Assembly (NCBI GenBank): GCA_024347235.1
Contig: AP025283.1
Span: 2,294,001-2,358,000, forward strand
Reading direction: 5' to 3'
Length of the DNA: 64,000 bases
DNA from: Aliamphritea spongicola
Lineage (GTDB): Bacteria > Pseudomonadota > Gammaproteobacteria > Pseudomonadales > Balneatricaceae
A model generated the notes under the pieces. That model did not search any database. It was not told the DNA's origin and saw only the letters and a program-made list of their open reading frames with translations. Numbering within the stretch: the stretch's first letter is position 1; every line of letters starts with the position of its first letter. Below, piece after piece: positions 30,862 to 40,586 of the stretch. Both the position numbers and the translations under genes were made by a program.

Positions 30862-32706
30862 ATGAATGCCAATAATAAGAAGCTGATCAAATCTGTTCTG
30901 TGTGGTGATGCTCTTGAAGCGTCCGAATTCTCTGAGTTAACTAAATTTTCAACCCTTCAGTCATTCGCAGCAGGAGAGGCGTTTACCCTTGCTGACAGTG
31001 ATGAACTGGCGATTCTTCTCAGCGGTGATGCTGAGGTTACCCAGCAGGGGCTTACTGTTCAGTTGTCCGCCCAGGTGAACCTTAATAGCCTCAATCCGAC
31101 GGATGACTCCGTTCAGGGTTGTACGATTTCGGCGGCTGTGGTGCTGCGTTTACAGCGGGACGCTTTAAGCAAGTGGCTTGATCACTCGCCGCAAACGGCT
31201 GCGGTGGCGGTGCGATTACTGCGGCTGGATCGCCAGCGCAGCGCCGTTCTGGCTGACGCCCGCGATACCCAGGCTGAGCAGGCGACACAGACCCGGTTGG
31301 AAAAAGACTTGCTGGGTGAGCGTCAGGTGCCTTCGGACGCTCTCTACGGTGTACAGACCCTGCGTGCCGCTGAAAACTTTGCCATTACCGGCATTAAGCT
31401 GATGCACTTCCCTAAGCTGGTTACCGCACTGGCAATGGTTAAGAAAGCGGCGGCCCGGGCCAATAACAAGCTCGGCTTACTGGATAATGATGTTGCTGCG
31501 GCGATCAGCAGTGCCTGTGATGAAATCATTGCCGGCCAGTGGCATGAACACTTTGTGGTTGATGTGATTCAGGGCGGGGCCGGTACCTCAACCAACATGA
31601 ATGCCAATGAGGTGATTGCCAACCGTGGTCTGGAGATCATGGGCCACAAGCGGGGTGAGTATCAGTACCTGCATCCGAATAATCACGTCAATCTTTCTCA
31701 GTCTACCAATGATGCATATCCGACGGCCATCCGGCTGGGCATTCTGTTAAGCCATCAGGAATATGTGTCAGCGTTGGCGAACCTGTCCTATCAGCTGAAA
31801 CAGAAAGCGGTTGAGTTTTCTGACGTGGTAAAGATGGGACGTACCCAGTTACAGGACGCGGTGCCCATCACCCTCGGTCAGGAGTTCGATGCCTGGTTCT
31901 CAACCGTGAAGGAAGACATTGAGGAAGCTAAGGATGTGGTGGAGTTCTTCCGGGAAATCAACATGGGTGCCACCGCCATCGGCACCGGTATTAACTCAGA
32001 TCCTGAGTACTCCAGCCTGGTGATTGAAGAGCTTTCACAAATTTCCGGTAAGGAACTGGTACGGGCCCGGAACCTCATTGAAGCAACGTCGGATATGGGC
32101 GCATTTGTCACCTTCTCCAGTGTGCTGAAACGCAATGCCGTTAAGCTATCTAAAATGTGTAATGACCTGCGTTTGTTATCCAGCGGGCCACGGGCCGGTT
32201 TGCAGGAAATTAATTTGCCACCGATGCAGCCGGGTAGCTCCATTATGCCGGGCAAGGTAAACCCGGTGATTCCGGAGATGGTGAATCAGGTGGCGTTTCA
32301 GGTAATCGGTAACGATATTACGGTCACCATGGCCGCAGAAGCAGGGCAGTTGCAGCTGAACGTTATGGAGCCGGTCATTGCGTTTAATGTGCTGCAGTCT
32401 TTGCGGTTGCAGGTGCGGGCGATCAATACCCTGGCAGAAAAATGTATTCAGGGGATCACCGCCAACGAACAGCATTGTCTGGATGTGGTGAATAACAGCA
32501 TTGGCATCATCACCGCGCTGAATCCGTTTATCGGTTATGAGAACGCCACCCGGCTGGCGAAGACCGCCATTGAGAACAACCGCAGTGTACGTGAACTGGT
32601 TCTGCAGGAAGGACTGCTTTCAATTGAAGAACTTGACGACGTGCTCAGCGTAGAAAACATGACTGCACCGCGCCGTATGCGCAAAGCTGCAGCGAGTGCA
32701 CTTTAA
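30862..32706 (+). CDS. aspA: Aspartate ammonia-lyase with extra N-terminal cNMP-fold-like domain
   Basis: Intact 614-residue protein. Residues from about 145 on match aspartase throughout: EKDLLGERQVPSDALYGVQTLRAAENF, GAGTSTNMNANEV, STNDAYPTAIRLG, MGRTQLQDAVPITLGQEF, TAIGTGINSDPEY, and the mobile active-site loop GSSIMPGKVNPV (usually MPAKVNPV in aspartase, MPGKVNPT in fumarase). It deaminates aspartate to fumarate. Residues about 20-135 look like a CRP-type beta-roll plus helix (FAAGEAFTLADSDELAILLSGDAEV ... RDALSKWLDHSPQTAAVAVRLLRLDR) without the canonical phosphate-binding cassette. It is followed 14 bases later by a PuuC-like dehydrogenase. Confidence 0.9.
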   Translation: MNANNKKLIKSVLCGDALEASEFSELTKFSTLQSFAAGEAFTLADSDELAILLSGDAEVTQQGLTVQLSAQVNLNSLNPTDDSVQGCTISAAVVLRLQRDALSKWLDHSPQTAAVAVRLLRLDRQRSAVLADARDTQAEQATQTRLEKDLLGERQVPSDALYGVQTLRAAENFAITGIKLMHFPKLVTALAMVKKAAARANNKLGLLDNDVAAAISSACDEIIAGQWHEHFVVDVIQGGAGTSTNMNANEVIANRGLEIMGHKRGEYQYLHPNNHVNLSQSTNDAYPTAIRLGILLSHQEYVSALANLSYQLKQKAVEFSDVVKMGRTQLQDAVPITLGQEFDAWFSTVKEDIEEAKDVVEFFREINMGATAIGTGINSDPEYSSLVIEELSQISGKELVRARNLIEATSDMGAFVTFSSVLKRNAVKLSKMCNDLRLLSSGPRAGLQEINLPPMQPGSSIMPGKVNPVIPEMVNQVAFQVIGNDITVTMAAEAGQLQLNVMEPVIAFNVLQSLRLQVRAINTLAEKCIQGITANEQHCLDVVNNSIGIITALNPFIGYENATRLAKTAIENNRSVRELVLQEGLLSIEELDDVLSVENMTAPRRMRKAAASAL

Positions 32707-32720
32707 GGGGTATAAAAATA

Positions 32721-34205
32721 ATGAGCGTACAGAATAAAGATTACTGGCTGAGCCTGAAGGCTTCTATCACCTTACAGGATAAAGCTTTCATCGACGGCCA
32801 GTTTGTGGCGGCCAGCGATGGCGGCACCTATGAAGCCATTAACCCGGCCACCGGCGAAGTGCTGGTAAATGCCGCCGCCTGTACTGGTCAGGACGTGGAC
32901 GCAGCAGTTGCTGCTGCACGCCGCACCTTCGACAGCGGCATCTGGGCCGATCAGGCACCGGCAGCCCGTAAGGCAGTGCTGAAGCGTCTGGCGGCCCTGA
33001 TCATGGAAAACCATGAAGAAATGGCCCTGCTGGAAAGCCTGAATGTAGGCAAGCCGGTACAGGATGCCATGAATATTGATATTCCGGGGTCTGCCGGCTG
33101 TTTTGAATGGTACGCCGAAGCAATCGATAAACTGTACGGTGAAGTGGCACCGACCGACGGTAACAATGTTGCCACCATTACCCGCGAGCCAATCGGTGTG
33201 GTTGCGGCGGTAGTGCCGTGGAACTTCCCGCTGGATATTGCTGCCTGGAAACTGGCCCCGGCCCTGATCGCCGGTAACTCCGTGGTTCTTAAACCTGCGG
33301 AACAGTCGACTCTGACCGCGCTGCGTCTGGCTGAGCTGGCAAAAGAAGCCGGTATTCCAGACGGTGTACTGAACGTGGTTACCGGCCATGGTCACGTGGT
33401 GGGTAAGGCGCTGGGTCTGCATATGGATGTGGACTGTCTGGCCTTCACCGGTTCGACCGCGGTGGGCAAGTTGTTCATGGGCTATTCTGCCGAATCCAAC
33501 CTGAAGCCGGTATGGCCGGAAACCGGTGGCAAAAGCCCGAACCTGATCTTTGCGGACTGTGATCTTGATGCAGCGGTTGAACACGCTGCCATGGGCATTT
33601 TCTTCAACCAGGGCGAAGTGTGCTCGGCTAACTCCCGTATTCTCATTGAAGCCAGCGTGAAAGACGCATTCGTTGAGAAGTTCGTGGCGAAAGCGGTTTC
33701 GATGAAGGTAGGAGACCCGCTGGATGCCGATACTCAGGTGGGTGCCCTGATTGATCAGCAGCATGCCTGCAACGTTCGTGAATTCATTAAACAGGCGCAG
33801 TCTGAAGGTGCACAAATGCTCACCGGCGGCGTTGGCGACGAGAATACTGCGGTGGTTGCCCCAACCATTTTTGACGGTGTCAGCGAAGACATGCAGATCG
33901 CCCGTGATGAAGTATTCGGCCCGGTTGCCGCGCTGATGACCTTCGACAGTGAAGAAGAGGCGATCCGTATTGCCAATGATTCCCTGTATGGGTTGGCGGC
34001 GTCTTTGTGGACCACCAACCTGAACCGTGCACACCGTGTGGCTAAGAAACTGCGGGCCGGTACCGTTTCGGTAAATACAATGGATGCGCTGGATTTCAGT
34101 ACGCCGTTTGGCGGTTACAAGCAGTCCGGTTTCGGACGGGATCTGTCGCTGCATGCGCTGGACAAGTTTACTCAGCTGAAAACCACCTGGATCAAGCTGG
34201 GTTGA
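32721..34205 (+). CDS. puuC: NAD-dependent aldehyde dehydrogenase, PuuC-like
   Basis: Intact 494-residue protein. YWLSLKASITLQDKAFIDGQFVAA, FEWYAEAIDKLYGEVAP, VVPWNFPLDIAAWKLAPAL, catalytic glutamate in WPETGGKSPNL, catalytic cysteine in NQGEVCSANSR, EVFGPVAALM and FGGYKQSGFGRDLSLHALDKFTQLKTTWI follow E. coli PuuC (gamma-glutamyl-gamma-aminobutyraldehyde dehydrogenase) along the whole length. It oxidises an aminoaldehyde to an acid. It lies just after the aspartase gene and before a clear terminator, so the two form an operon. The pairing suggests amine-nitrogen metabolism feeding fumarate. Confidence 0.9.
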   Translation: MSVQNKDYWLSLKASITLQDKAFIDGQFVAASDGGTYEAINPATGEVLVNAAACTGQDVDAAVAAARRTFDSGIWADQAPAARKAVLKRLAALIMENHEEMALLESLNVGKPVQDAMNIDIPGSAGCFEWYAEAIDKLYGEVAPTDGNNVATITREPIGVVAAVVPWNFPLDIAAWKLAPALIAGNSVVLKPAEQSTLTALRLAELAKEAGIPDGVLNVVTGHGHVVGKALGLHMDVDCLAFTGSTAVGKLFMGYSAESNLKPVWPETGGKSPNLIFADCDLDAAVEHAAMGIFFNQGEVCSANSRILIEASVKDAFVEKFVAKAVSMKVGDPLDADTQVGALIDQQHACNVREFIKQAQSEGAQMLTGGVGDENTAVVAPTIFDGVSEDMQIARDEVFGPVAALMTFDSEEEAIRIANDSLYGLAASLWTTNLNRAHRVAKKLRAGTVSVNTMDALDFSTPFGGYKQSGFGRDLSLHALDKFTQLKTTWIKLG

Positions 34206-34226
34206 AACCTGTAAAGGGAGACGCGC

Positions 34227-34253
34227 AACGCCGGGGTTTACTCCGGCGTTTTT
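34227..34253 (+). terminator. Terminator of the aspA-puuC operon
   Basis: AACGCCGG (34227-34234) pairs exactly with CCGGCGTT (34243-34250), followed by a T-run to 34253 and TATAT. It begins 22 bases after the stop codon. Confidence 0.9.
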
Positions 34254-34307
34254 ATATCAGCTGAGGCACGTTTTATTAGTTGTTTAATGACTGGCGTCAA
34301 CCGGCTA

Positions 34308-35268
34308 TCAGGAACAGGTAGGCTGTTGCTGACGGGCCGGGCGAATCCGTGGTAACAGGTTATTGGCTAACAGGGCGCTGACCACCAGCAGCATGCCGTA
34401 AAGCTCCATCGGGTCGATTACCTTGCCCTGCAGGAAAGCAATGATGAAGGCGGATACCGGGATCATATTCATGAACAGCAGGGCGTTAATTGCGCCCACC
34501 CGGGCAACACCGCTGGCCCAGCATGAAACCGCCAGCACACCGGCCGCCAGTATCAGGTAGCTGATTTCAAAGCTGACCATGCGGACATCGCTGAGTGTCG
34601 GTAAATAGGCAGCACCGCGCCAGCCGGCAATCAGGTTAACTGCCACGATGGTGATTAGCCCGGCACAGCAGGACATGGCGGTATAGCGGCTGGCATTCCA
34701 GCCCGGAACCTGGGTAATCCCCATGGAAAATATGACCCAGCAGGTCACGCCGAGGATGATCATCAGATCACCCTTGATGGCGCTGAGCTGCAGCAGGTTA
34801 TCGATGTTGCCCCGGGAAATGACCAGTACGACGCCGGCAATGGCAACCAGTGCGCAGATAAGGGTAGCGGGATCAGGGCGCTTTCCTTTGGTGACCCAGG
34901 TGATCAGGGCGCTGATCAGGGGCATGAGTGAGGCGATGACTGCTCCATGCTCGGCGGGCGCGTATTCCAGGCCGTGAAATAACAGGACTGAGAATCCGCA
35001 GAATCCGCAGGAACCGTACAGCCAGACTTTGACGAAGTGGCCGTCGAAACCGAATCCGCTGCGGCCCTGTTTAAGCCACAGCAGCAGGCAAAAAACAGCG
35101 CGCCGAAGCCGTAACGGACCGTTGTAAGGGTGTAGGCGTCCAGATGCTGAAGCGCGGTTTGTGAAACCCCGTACATGCCGCCCCAGGCGACAGCGGCGAT
35201 GAGCAGGTTGGTGCTGCCCAGCAGTGAACCGGAGGCATCAGCGGGGAAGTATATGCCTGTGAAGTCAT
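34308..35268 (-). CDS. DMT (EamA) family transporter (about three frame breaks)
   Basis: Start proposed at 35268 (MTSQAYTSPLMP...), then LLIAAVAWGGMYGVSQTALQHLDAYTLTTVRYGFGALFF, the EamA opening, and a second repeat ending YGMLLVVSALLANNLLPRIRP. Breaks lie near 35225, 35090 and 34935. About 320 residues with ten hydrophobic segments. It is divergent from the LysR gene at 35469, which may regulate it. Substrate unknown. Confidence 0.83.
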
Positions 35269-35468
35269 AGAGAAACAACCTTAATGGGACTGGCTGGAAA
35301 AGGAATAGAGGGATTGTAGGGCGTGCTTGCGGGGCAGATAAGCACACAGCCTGAAACAAGATCAACGAAAATTTGAAGATGTCGTTGCGGTACACCTGTA
35401 GGCGACATTTCTGAACAGTTTGGCCTGTTTTCCGGTGAATGAAGGCCTGTGACATGGGAGTAAAACAG

Positions 35469-36414
35469 ATGGTGGTTTCGGTTAAACCTGAGTACCTCCG
35501 GGTGCTGATCGCGGTGGAGAACAACGGCAGTTTGTCTGCCGCGGCGTCAGAGCTGGGGTAACGGTCTCCAGCGTCAGTTATGCGGTTCGTCAGCTGGAAG
35601 AACAGCTGGGGCAGGCATTGTTAAACCGTGACAGTTACCGGGTCTGCCTGACACCGGCGGGAGTGACCGCCAGAGATTATGCGGAGCAGATTCTTAACTT
35701 ACATCAGAGTCTGGAAGCCCATGTGCGGCAGGTGGGTGAAGGCTGGGAACCGGAACTGAGAATTGCCTTCACCAACATGATGTGCGGCGAGGTGCTTTAC
35801 CAGTGGCTCAGTGAGTTTTATCAGCTGAACAGCCGCACCCGCATTAGAGTAGTCCGGGAGGTCTATCAGGGCACCTGGGATGCCCTGTACGACCAGCGCG
35901 TGGATCTGGTGATCGGTGCCGTGGGGCAGCCACCCCATGAAGTGGACATTGAATATCTGCCGGCAGGACGACAATCACTGATGCTGGTGATGGCACCGGA
36001 TCATGCACTGGCAACCGATAACCGGCCGCTGACCATCGGTGAGCTGAGTTGCCACCGGCTGGTGGATGCCGGTGACAGCAGCCGCCTGATCCGGCCGGGT
36101 AAGGGCCAGCAGCAATTGTGCGAAGACGTACTGATCGTGCCGGATCTGTTTGCTCAGCGTGAGGCCATTTTAAGTGGTATTGGCGTGGGCTTTATGCCGG
36201 AGCATCTCATTGGTGATCTGCTGGCCAGCGGCGGTCTGGTCAGCCGTGAAGTCATTAATTATGACTGCAGCAGTGAGCTGTTCGTGGCGTGGCGTAAGTC
36301 ATCCCGCGGGCAGGCACTCAACTGGTTCCGGAGCGGCTGCAGGCCGGAGAAATGCGGACAAGTTTTTTAAAACCGATTTTAAAGAAGCGTCAGGAAAAGG
36401 GTGAGGAAGTATGA
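35469..36414 (+). CDS. LysR family transcriptional regulator (two frame breaks)
   Basis: MVVSVKPEYLRVLIAVENNGSLSAAASELG joins TVSSVSYAVRQLEEQLGQALLNRDSYRVCLTPAG after one G is restored near 35560, giving the LysR HTH. The effector domain starts ELRIAFTNMMCGEVLYQWLSEFY. One more base near 36332 extends the end so that its stop overlaps the next ATG (ATGA at 36411-36414), implying translational coupling with the HisD-like gene. About 315 residues. Confidence 0.85.
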
Positions 36415-37752
36415 CTGACAAACGAACAATCAGCGTCTGGGAGCTGAATACGCTCAGCGGACAGGAAAGAGAACAGCTGTTACAACGCACGGAATCAGAC
36501 ATGTCGGAGTACCTGCAACAGGTCAGCCCGATCATTGAAGATGTCCGGCAGCGGGGCGACGTGGCGCTGGCAGAATATGGCCGCCGTTTTGATGGTGCAG
36601 ATATCAGTGAAGCGGATTTGCAGGTCACCCTGAAGAGTTTCAGGCGGCGGCTGCACAGGTTGACGGGGACACCCGGGAAGCCATTGAGTACGCAGCAGAT
36701 AATATTCGCCGTTATCATGAAGCGCAGAAACCCGGTGAAATGACCATGCAGGAAGTCCGCCGGGGCAGCTTCGTGGGAGAGCGGTTTCTGCCGATTCCTT
36801 CGGTGGCCTGCTATGTGCCGCGGGGTAAGGGTTCATTCCCTTCAGTGCTGCTGATGAATGCTATTCCGGCAGTGGTTGCCGGTGTGAAGCGGGTCATTGT
36901 ACTGACACCACCCGGTGTAGACGGCAGTGTAGATGCAGCGACACTGGTGGCAACACAGCTGATTGCTGAAACCCTCAGCTGCAGCATTGATGTATTCAAA
37001 TGCGGTGGTGCCCAGGCGGTCGCAGCGGTTGCTTATGGAACGGCTACGGTACCTCGCTGTAGCAAAATTGTTGGCCCGGGCTCGCCCTGGATGGTGGCTG
37101 CCAAGCAGTTGCTAAGCAGCCGTATTGATCCGGGTATTCCGGCGGGGCCGTCTGAGTCCATTGTGTTTGCGGATGATACGGTAGATGGCGGTCTGGCAGC
37201 GCTTGATCTGCTGATCGAGGCGGAACACGGCCCGGATTCTTCTGCGTTTCTGGTGACCACATCAAAACAGGTGGCTGAACAGGCCATTGCCGCGATGCCG
37301 GATCACTGGGAGGCTATGTCTGAACTGCGGGTAGATTATTCCGCCACGGTTATCTGCGGGCCGATGGGTGGCATTGTGATAGCCGAAGATCGCCAGCAGG
37401 CGTTTGACTTCATCAATGATTATGCGCCGGAGCATTTACAGATTCTCAGCACCGATGCCTGGCAGTATCTGGGGACATCGAAAACGCCGGTGAAGTTCTG
37501 TTAGGTCAGCACTCACCGAGTACACTGGGTAATTTTGTGCTGGGCTGTAATGCGGTGCTACCGACTTCCGGCAAGGCTGCTACGGTTTCGCCACTGTCGG
37601 TGATGGACTTTATGAAGTTCATGTCCGTGGCCTATGTAACTGAATCCGGTTATCCGGAAATGGCAAAACAGGCAGAGCGGCTGGCTACCTATGAAGGCTT
37701 TGATGGCCATGCCCGGGCGGTATCGGCAGCGCGTAAGCCTTATTTACGCTGA
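36411..37752 (+). CDS. HisD-family dehydrogenase paralogue, not biosynthetic (two frame breaks)
   Basis: About 448 residues, full histidinol-dehydrogenase fold: VACYVPRGKGSFPSVLLMNAIPAVVAGV, KIVGPGSPWMVAAKQLL, IPAGPSESIVFADD, IEAEHGPDSSAF, NDYAPEHLQILS, LGNFVLGCNAVLPTSGKAAT, EGFDGHARAVSAARK. Compared with E. coli HisD (from memory) the zinc ligand Gln259 aligns with Glu (IEAEH), Asp360 with Asn (LGNF) and the substrate histidine of TNHVLPT with Ala. That and the lack of his genes argue for another alcohol substrate; sulfopropanediol dehydrogenase HpsN is one known HisD-like alternative. Breaks near 36642 and 37482. Coupled to the preceding LysR gene. Confidence 0.85.
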
Positions 37753-37753
37753 G

Positions 37754-38642
37754 TTACCAGTTGTCCGCCAGCTTGCTGATGTAGAAGTCCATCCATAAAC
37801 GGGCCTTGTGCGTCAGCCCACGCTGGCTGGGGTAGAGGATATACAGGTTGATTTCCGGGGTGTGCCAGTCCGGCAGGACCCGGCACAGCTGACCGGATGC
37901 AACCTGTTCATGAACCAGATAAGCCGGCAGACAGGCGATACCGGCGCCGCCGGCAACCACGGTTGTCAGGGTGGTCATATCGTTAATCTTCATGCTTGGG
38001 GTGACATTCAGCGTGTGAGCTCCCCCGATTGTTCTGCAGCCGCCAGTTAAGTACGTTACTGGCATCGGACATGACCAGTATCCGGTGTTCGTGAAGGGCT
38101 TCGGGATCCGCAGGTGTGCCATGTTTTTAGGTAGTCAGGGGCTGCAAACAGGCCGGCGCTGCCACCGCCTAATTTACGGCTGATCAGGTTTGAGTCTTCC
38201 AGTTTACCGACCCGGACCACCAGGTCGAATCCTTCGCTGACCACATCCACCCGGCGGTTACTCAGATCAAGATCAATATTCACCAGTGGATACAACTCAG
38301 CAAATTCACTCAGGTGCGGCGCGATCAGTTTTTGCCCGGTAGTAACCGAGGCGCTGATCCGCAGCTGGCCCCTGGGTGTCTCACTCAGTTGCTGTACCGC
38401 ATGTTCGGCGTTTTCAACCGCTTCGTTAATCTGCTTGCAGTGCTGATAGTAAATACGCCCGGCCTCAGTGAGATGAACCGCCCGGGTGGTACGTTCCAGA
38501 AGCCGGGCACCGAGGATGCCTCCAGCATGGCCATTCGGCGGCTGACTTTGGACTTTGGTAAGTTCAGCGCTCTGGCGGCTGGAGAGATTCCCTGTAACTC
38601 CGCTACCTTGGCGAATATCAGCATGTCGTTAATATCAGGCAT
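37754..38642 (-). CDS. LysR family transcriptional regulator (at least three frame breaks)
   Basis: HTH MPDINDMLIFAKVAELQGISPAARALNLPKSKVSRRMAMLE, then after one restored base GARLLERTTRAVHLTEAGRIYYQHC. The effector domain includes GQLRISASVTTGQKLIAPHLSEF and the end THKARLWMDFYISKLADNW. This is the AaeR/DsdC-like LysR subgroup pattern (LERTTR, LTEAG, FD LVVRVG). Breaks near 38515, 38300, 38115 and 38025. About 300 residues. Its stop is one base from the stop of the convergent HisD-like gene; it is divergent from the flavin reductase gene. Confidence 0.87.
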
Positions 38643-38780
38643 GGTTAATCACTACAGTCGTTCTATTTTCAGAACAGTATTTTGCAGTTGTGCTTACTAG
38701 TCAAATAAATTGGAACGGTTAAGATGTTCATATCGCTTCAGTAACGAAATACTGATAACCGGACAGGCAGGAGAACAGGC

Positions 38781-39335
38781 ATGAAAGTATTAGCATTTGC
38801 AGCATCCAACAGTAAACAATCCATTAACAAACAACTGGTAGGCTATACCACTGGTTTAATCAGCGGTGCTGAGATTGAAATTCTGGATCTGAATGACTAC
38901 GAAATGCCGTTGTTCAGTGTGGACCGTGAAGCAGAGCTGGGCCAGCCGGAACAGGCGCAGGCTTTCTTCCGTAAAATCGGTGAAGCGGACGCGCTGGTGA
39001 TTGCTTATGCAGAGCATAACGGTTCTTACACTGCCGCCTGGAAAAACCTGTTTGACTGGACTTCCCGGATTGATCAGAAAGTATTCCAGAACAAGCCGAT
39101 GCTGTTGCTGGCCACATCACCGGGCCCCGGCGGCGCACGCAATGTGCTGACCCAGGCGAAAACCTCAGCACCGTATTTCGCCGGTGAGGTGGTGGCGGAT
39201 GTTTCAGTGGCCAGTTTCTATGATGCTTTTGATATGCAAAGCGGGCAGATGACTTCAGAAGAGGCTGCTGCTGAAATTAAAAGTGCCGTTGCAGCGCTGG
39301 CTGAACAGGCGGTGGCAGTGGCAGTTACGGCATAA
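38781..39335 (+). CDS. NAD(P)H-dependent FMN reductase-like flavoprotein
   Basis: Intact 184-residue protein starting MKVLAFAASNSKQSINKQL, the FMN phosphate loop (ASNSKQSINKQ), with YAEHNGSYTAAWKNLFDW as the second conserved FMN block and LLLATSPGPGGARNVL as the third. The flavodoxin-like fold of the NADPH-dependent FMN reductase family reduces quinones or free flavin. It is divergent from a LysR gene 138 bases away and ends at a strong terminator, so it is a single-gene unit probably controlled by that LysR. Confidence 0.9.
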   Translation: MKVLAFAASNSKQSINKQLVGYTTGLISGAEIEILDLNDYEMPLFSVDREAELGQPEQAQAFFRKIGEADALVIAYAEHNGSYTAAWKNLFDWTSRIDQKVFQNKPMLLLATSPGPGGARNVLTQAKTSAPYFAGEVVADVSVASFYDAFDMQSGQMTSEEAAAEIKSAVAALAEQAVAVAVTA

Positions 39336-39340
39336 AGTAC

Positions 39341-39376
39341 AAAAGCCTCTTACCGGACCGGTAAGAGGCTGTTTTC
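39341..39376. terminator. Bidirectional terminator
   Basis: Perfect 11-bp stem AGCCTCTTACC (39344-39354) / GGTAAGAGGCT (39360-39370), loop GGACC, with AAAA on the left and TTTT on the right. It serves the flavin reductase on plus and the MBL-fold gene on minus. Confidence 0.92.
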
Positions 39377-40474
39377 TCAGTTCCGCGCCAGTTCGCGCCA
39401 CCAGTAAGCATTATCTGCCATTTCTCCTAAATCCAGCCGCTGGCCGATCTCCGGTGTAACCAGTTTTACTCCGGCAGCGTCTGCCAGTTCACTGATCCGT
39501 TCAAAGGGTTCATACCACGGGTGCAGGGCCAGATCGAAGGTGCCGTTATGCACCGGCAACAGGGCCGTTCCTTTCACATCCAGATGGGCCTGCAGGGTTT
39601 CTTCCGGCGTCATATGGACCTGTGACCAGTCTTTGTCGTAGGCTCCGTTTTCAATGAGTGTCAGATCAAACGGACCAAGTTTTTCACCGATCTCTTTAAA
39701 GCCTTCAAAGTAGCCGGTATCACCGCTGTAAAAGATATTCTGGTCCGGGGTTTTAATGGCCCATGACGCCCACAGGGTTTGATTACCGCCGGTGATGCCC
39801 CGGCCGGAAAAGTGCTGTCCGGGGCCGCGGTGAGTTTTAGTTTGCCAATATTAACGTGCTGCCACCAGTCCAGTTCGTGAATCTGTTGCGGCTCGACACC
39901 CCAGTCCAGCATTAACTGACCCACACCCAGCGGAGTTACAAAGTGCTCAGCCATGTGACTGAGTTGTTCGATGGTCGCCTGATCCAGGTGATCGTAGTGG
40001 TCATGGGAAATAATCACGCCTTTAATGTCCGGTAACTGATCATATTCCACCGGGACAGGGTGGAAGCGTTTCGGCCCCATCCACTGAACAGGAGAAGCGC
40101 GTTCTGAGAATACCGGGTCGATCAGCCAGAATTCACCTTCAGTGGCTAATAGCATGCTCGAATGACCCAGGCGGTAAAGCGCGGTACCGGTTTGGTTATC
40201 GGCCTGCAGCTGAGCTTTTGTCAGGGGCGTCAGGGGATGTCAGCCGAGGGCAGGGCGTCAACCCGCTTTTCAGTCATGTAACGCCATGCAATTCGGGCCA
40301 GGGTGCCTGAATCATTCATGACAAAGTCTTTTGATTGTGGAATTTACCATCAACAAACTGTGCCGAAGCCGAGTAGTCCGGGCTTTCAGGTTTGTTGCTG
40401 AAGATGCTGCAGCTGAATAATGATGCCATCAGAGTGCCTCCCAGAAGGACTTTGCCGAATGATTTAAGACGCAT
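39377..40474 (-). CDS. MBL-fold metallohydrolase, probable lipoprotein (several frame breaks)
   Basis: The start at 40474 gives MRLKSFGKVLLGGTLMASLFSCSIFSNKPESPDY, a lipoprotein signal with a lipobox-like LFSC. The catalytic metal motif HDHYDH is in GVIISHDHYDHLDQATIEQL; later blocks are HFSGRG, NIFYSGDTGYFEGFKEIGEKLGPFDLTLIENGAYD and HNGTFDLALHPWYEP. These match the UlaG/NAPE-phospholipase-D-like branch of the MBL fold. About 365 residues. Breaks near 40325, 40220, 39810 and 39635. It is divergent from a TetR gene with a palindrome between them. Confidence 0.85.
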
Positions 40475-40488
40475 AGTTATATTTCAAT

Positions 40489-40536
40489 AAGTAAACTGTA
40501 CGGTGCAGTTTACTTGTTTTTATGTAAAAGTAAACT
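40489..40536. promoter_or_regulatory. Candidate TetR operator (AAGTAAACTG palindrome)
   Basis: AAGTAAACTG (40489-40498) and CAGTTTACTT (40506-40515) are exact inverted arms with a seven-base centre, in the gap between the MBL lipoprotein and the TetR gene. A further half-site AGTAAACT lies near 40529-40536. Confidence 0.7.
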
Positions 40537-40586
40537 CGTTAGTGTATATTTGCTCCGTAAGCGGATTTTACGATGGAGCAACGGGT

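Noticed and set aside
32772..34154. A 460-residue open frame on the minus strand
   Set aside because: It is the exact antisense of the intact PuuC-like gene, has a histidine/arginine-rich composition typical of shadow frames and no recognisable motif.
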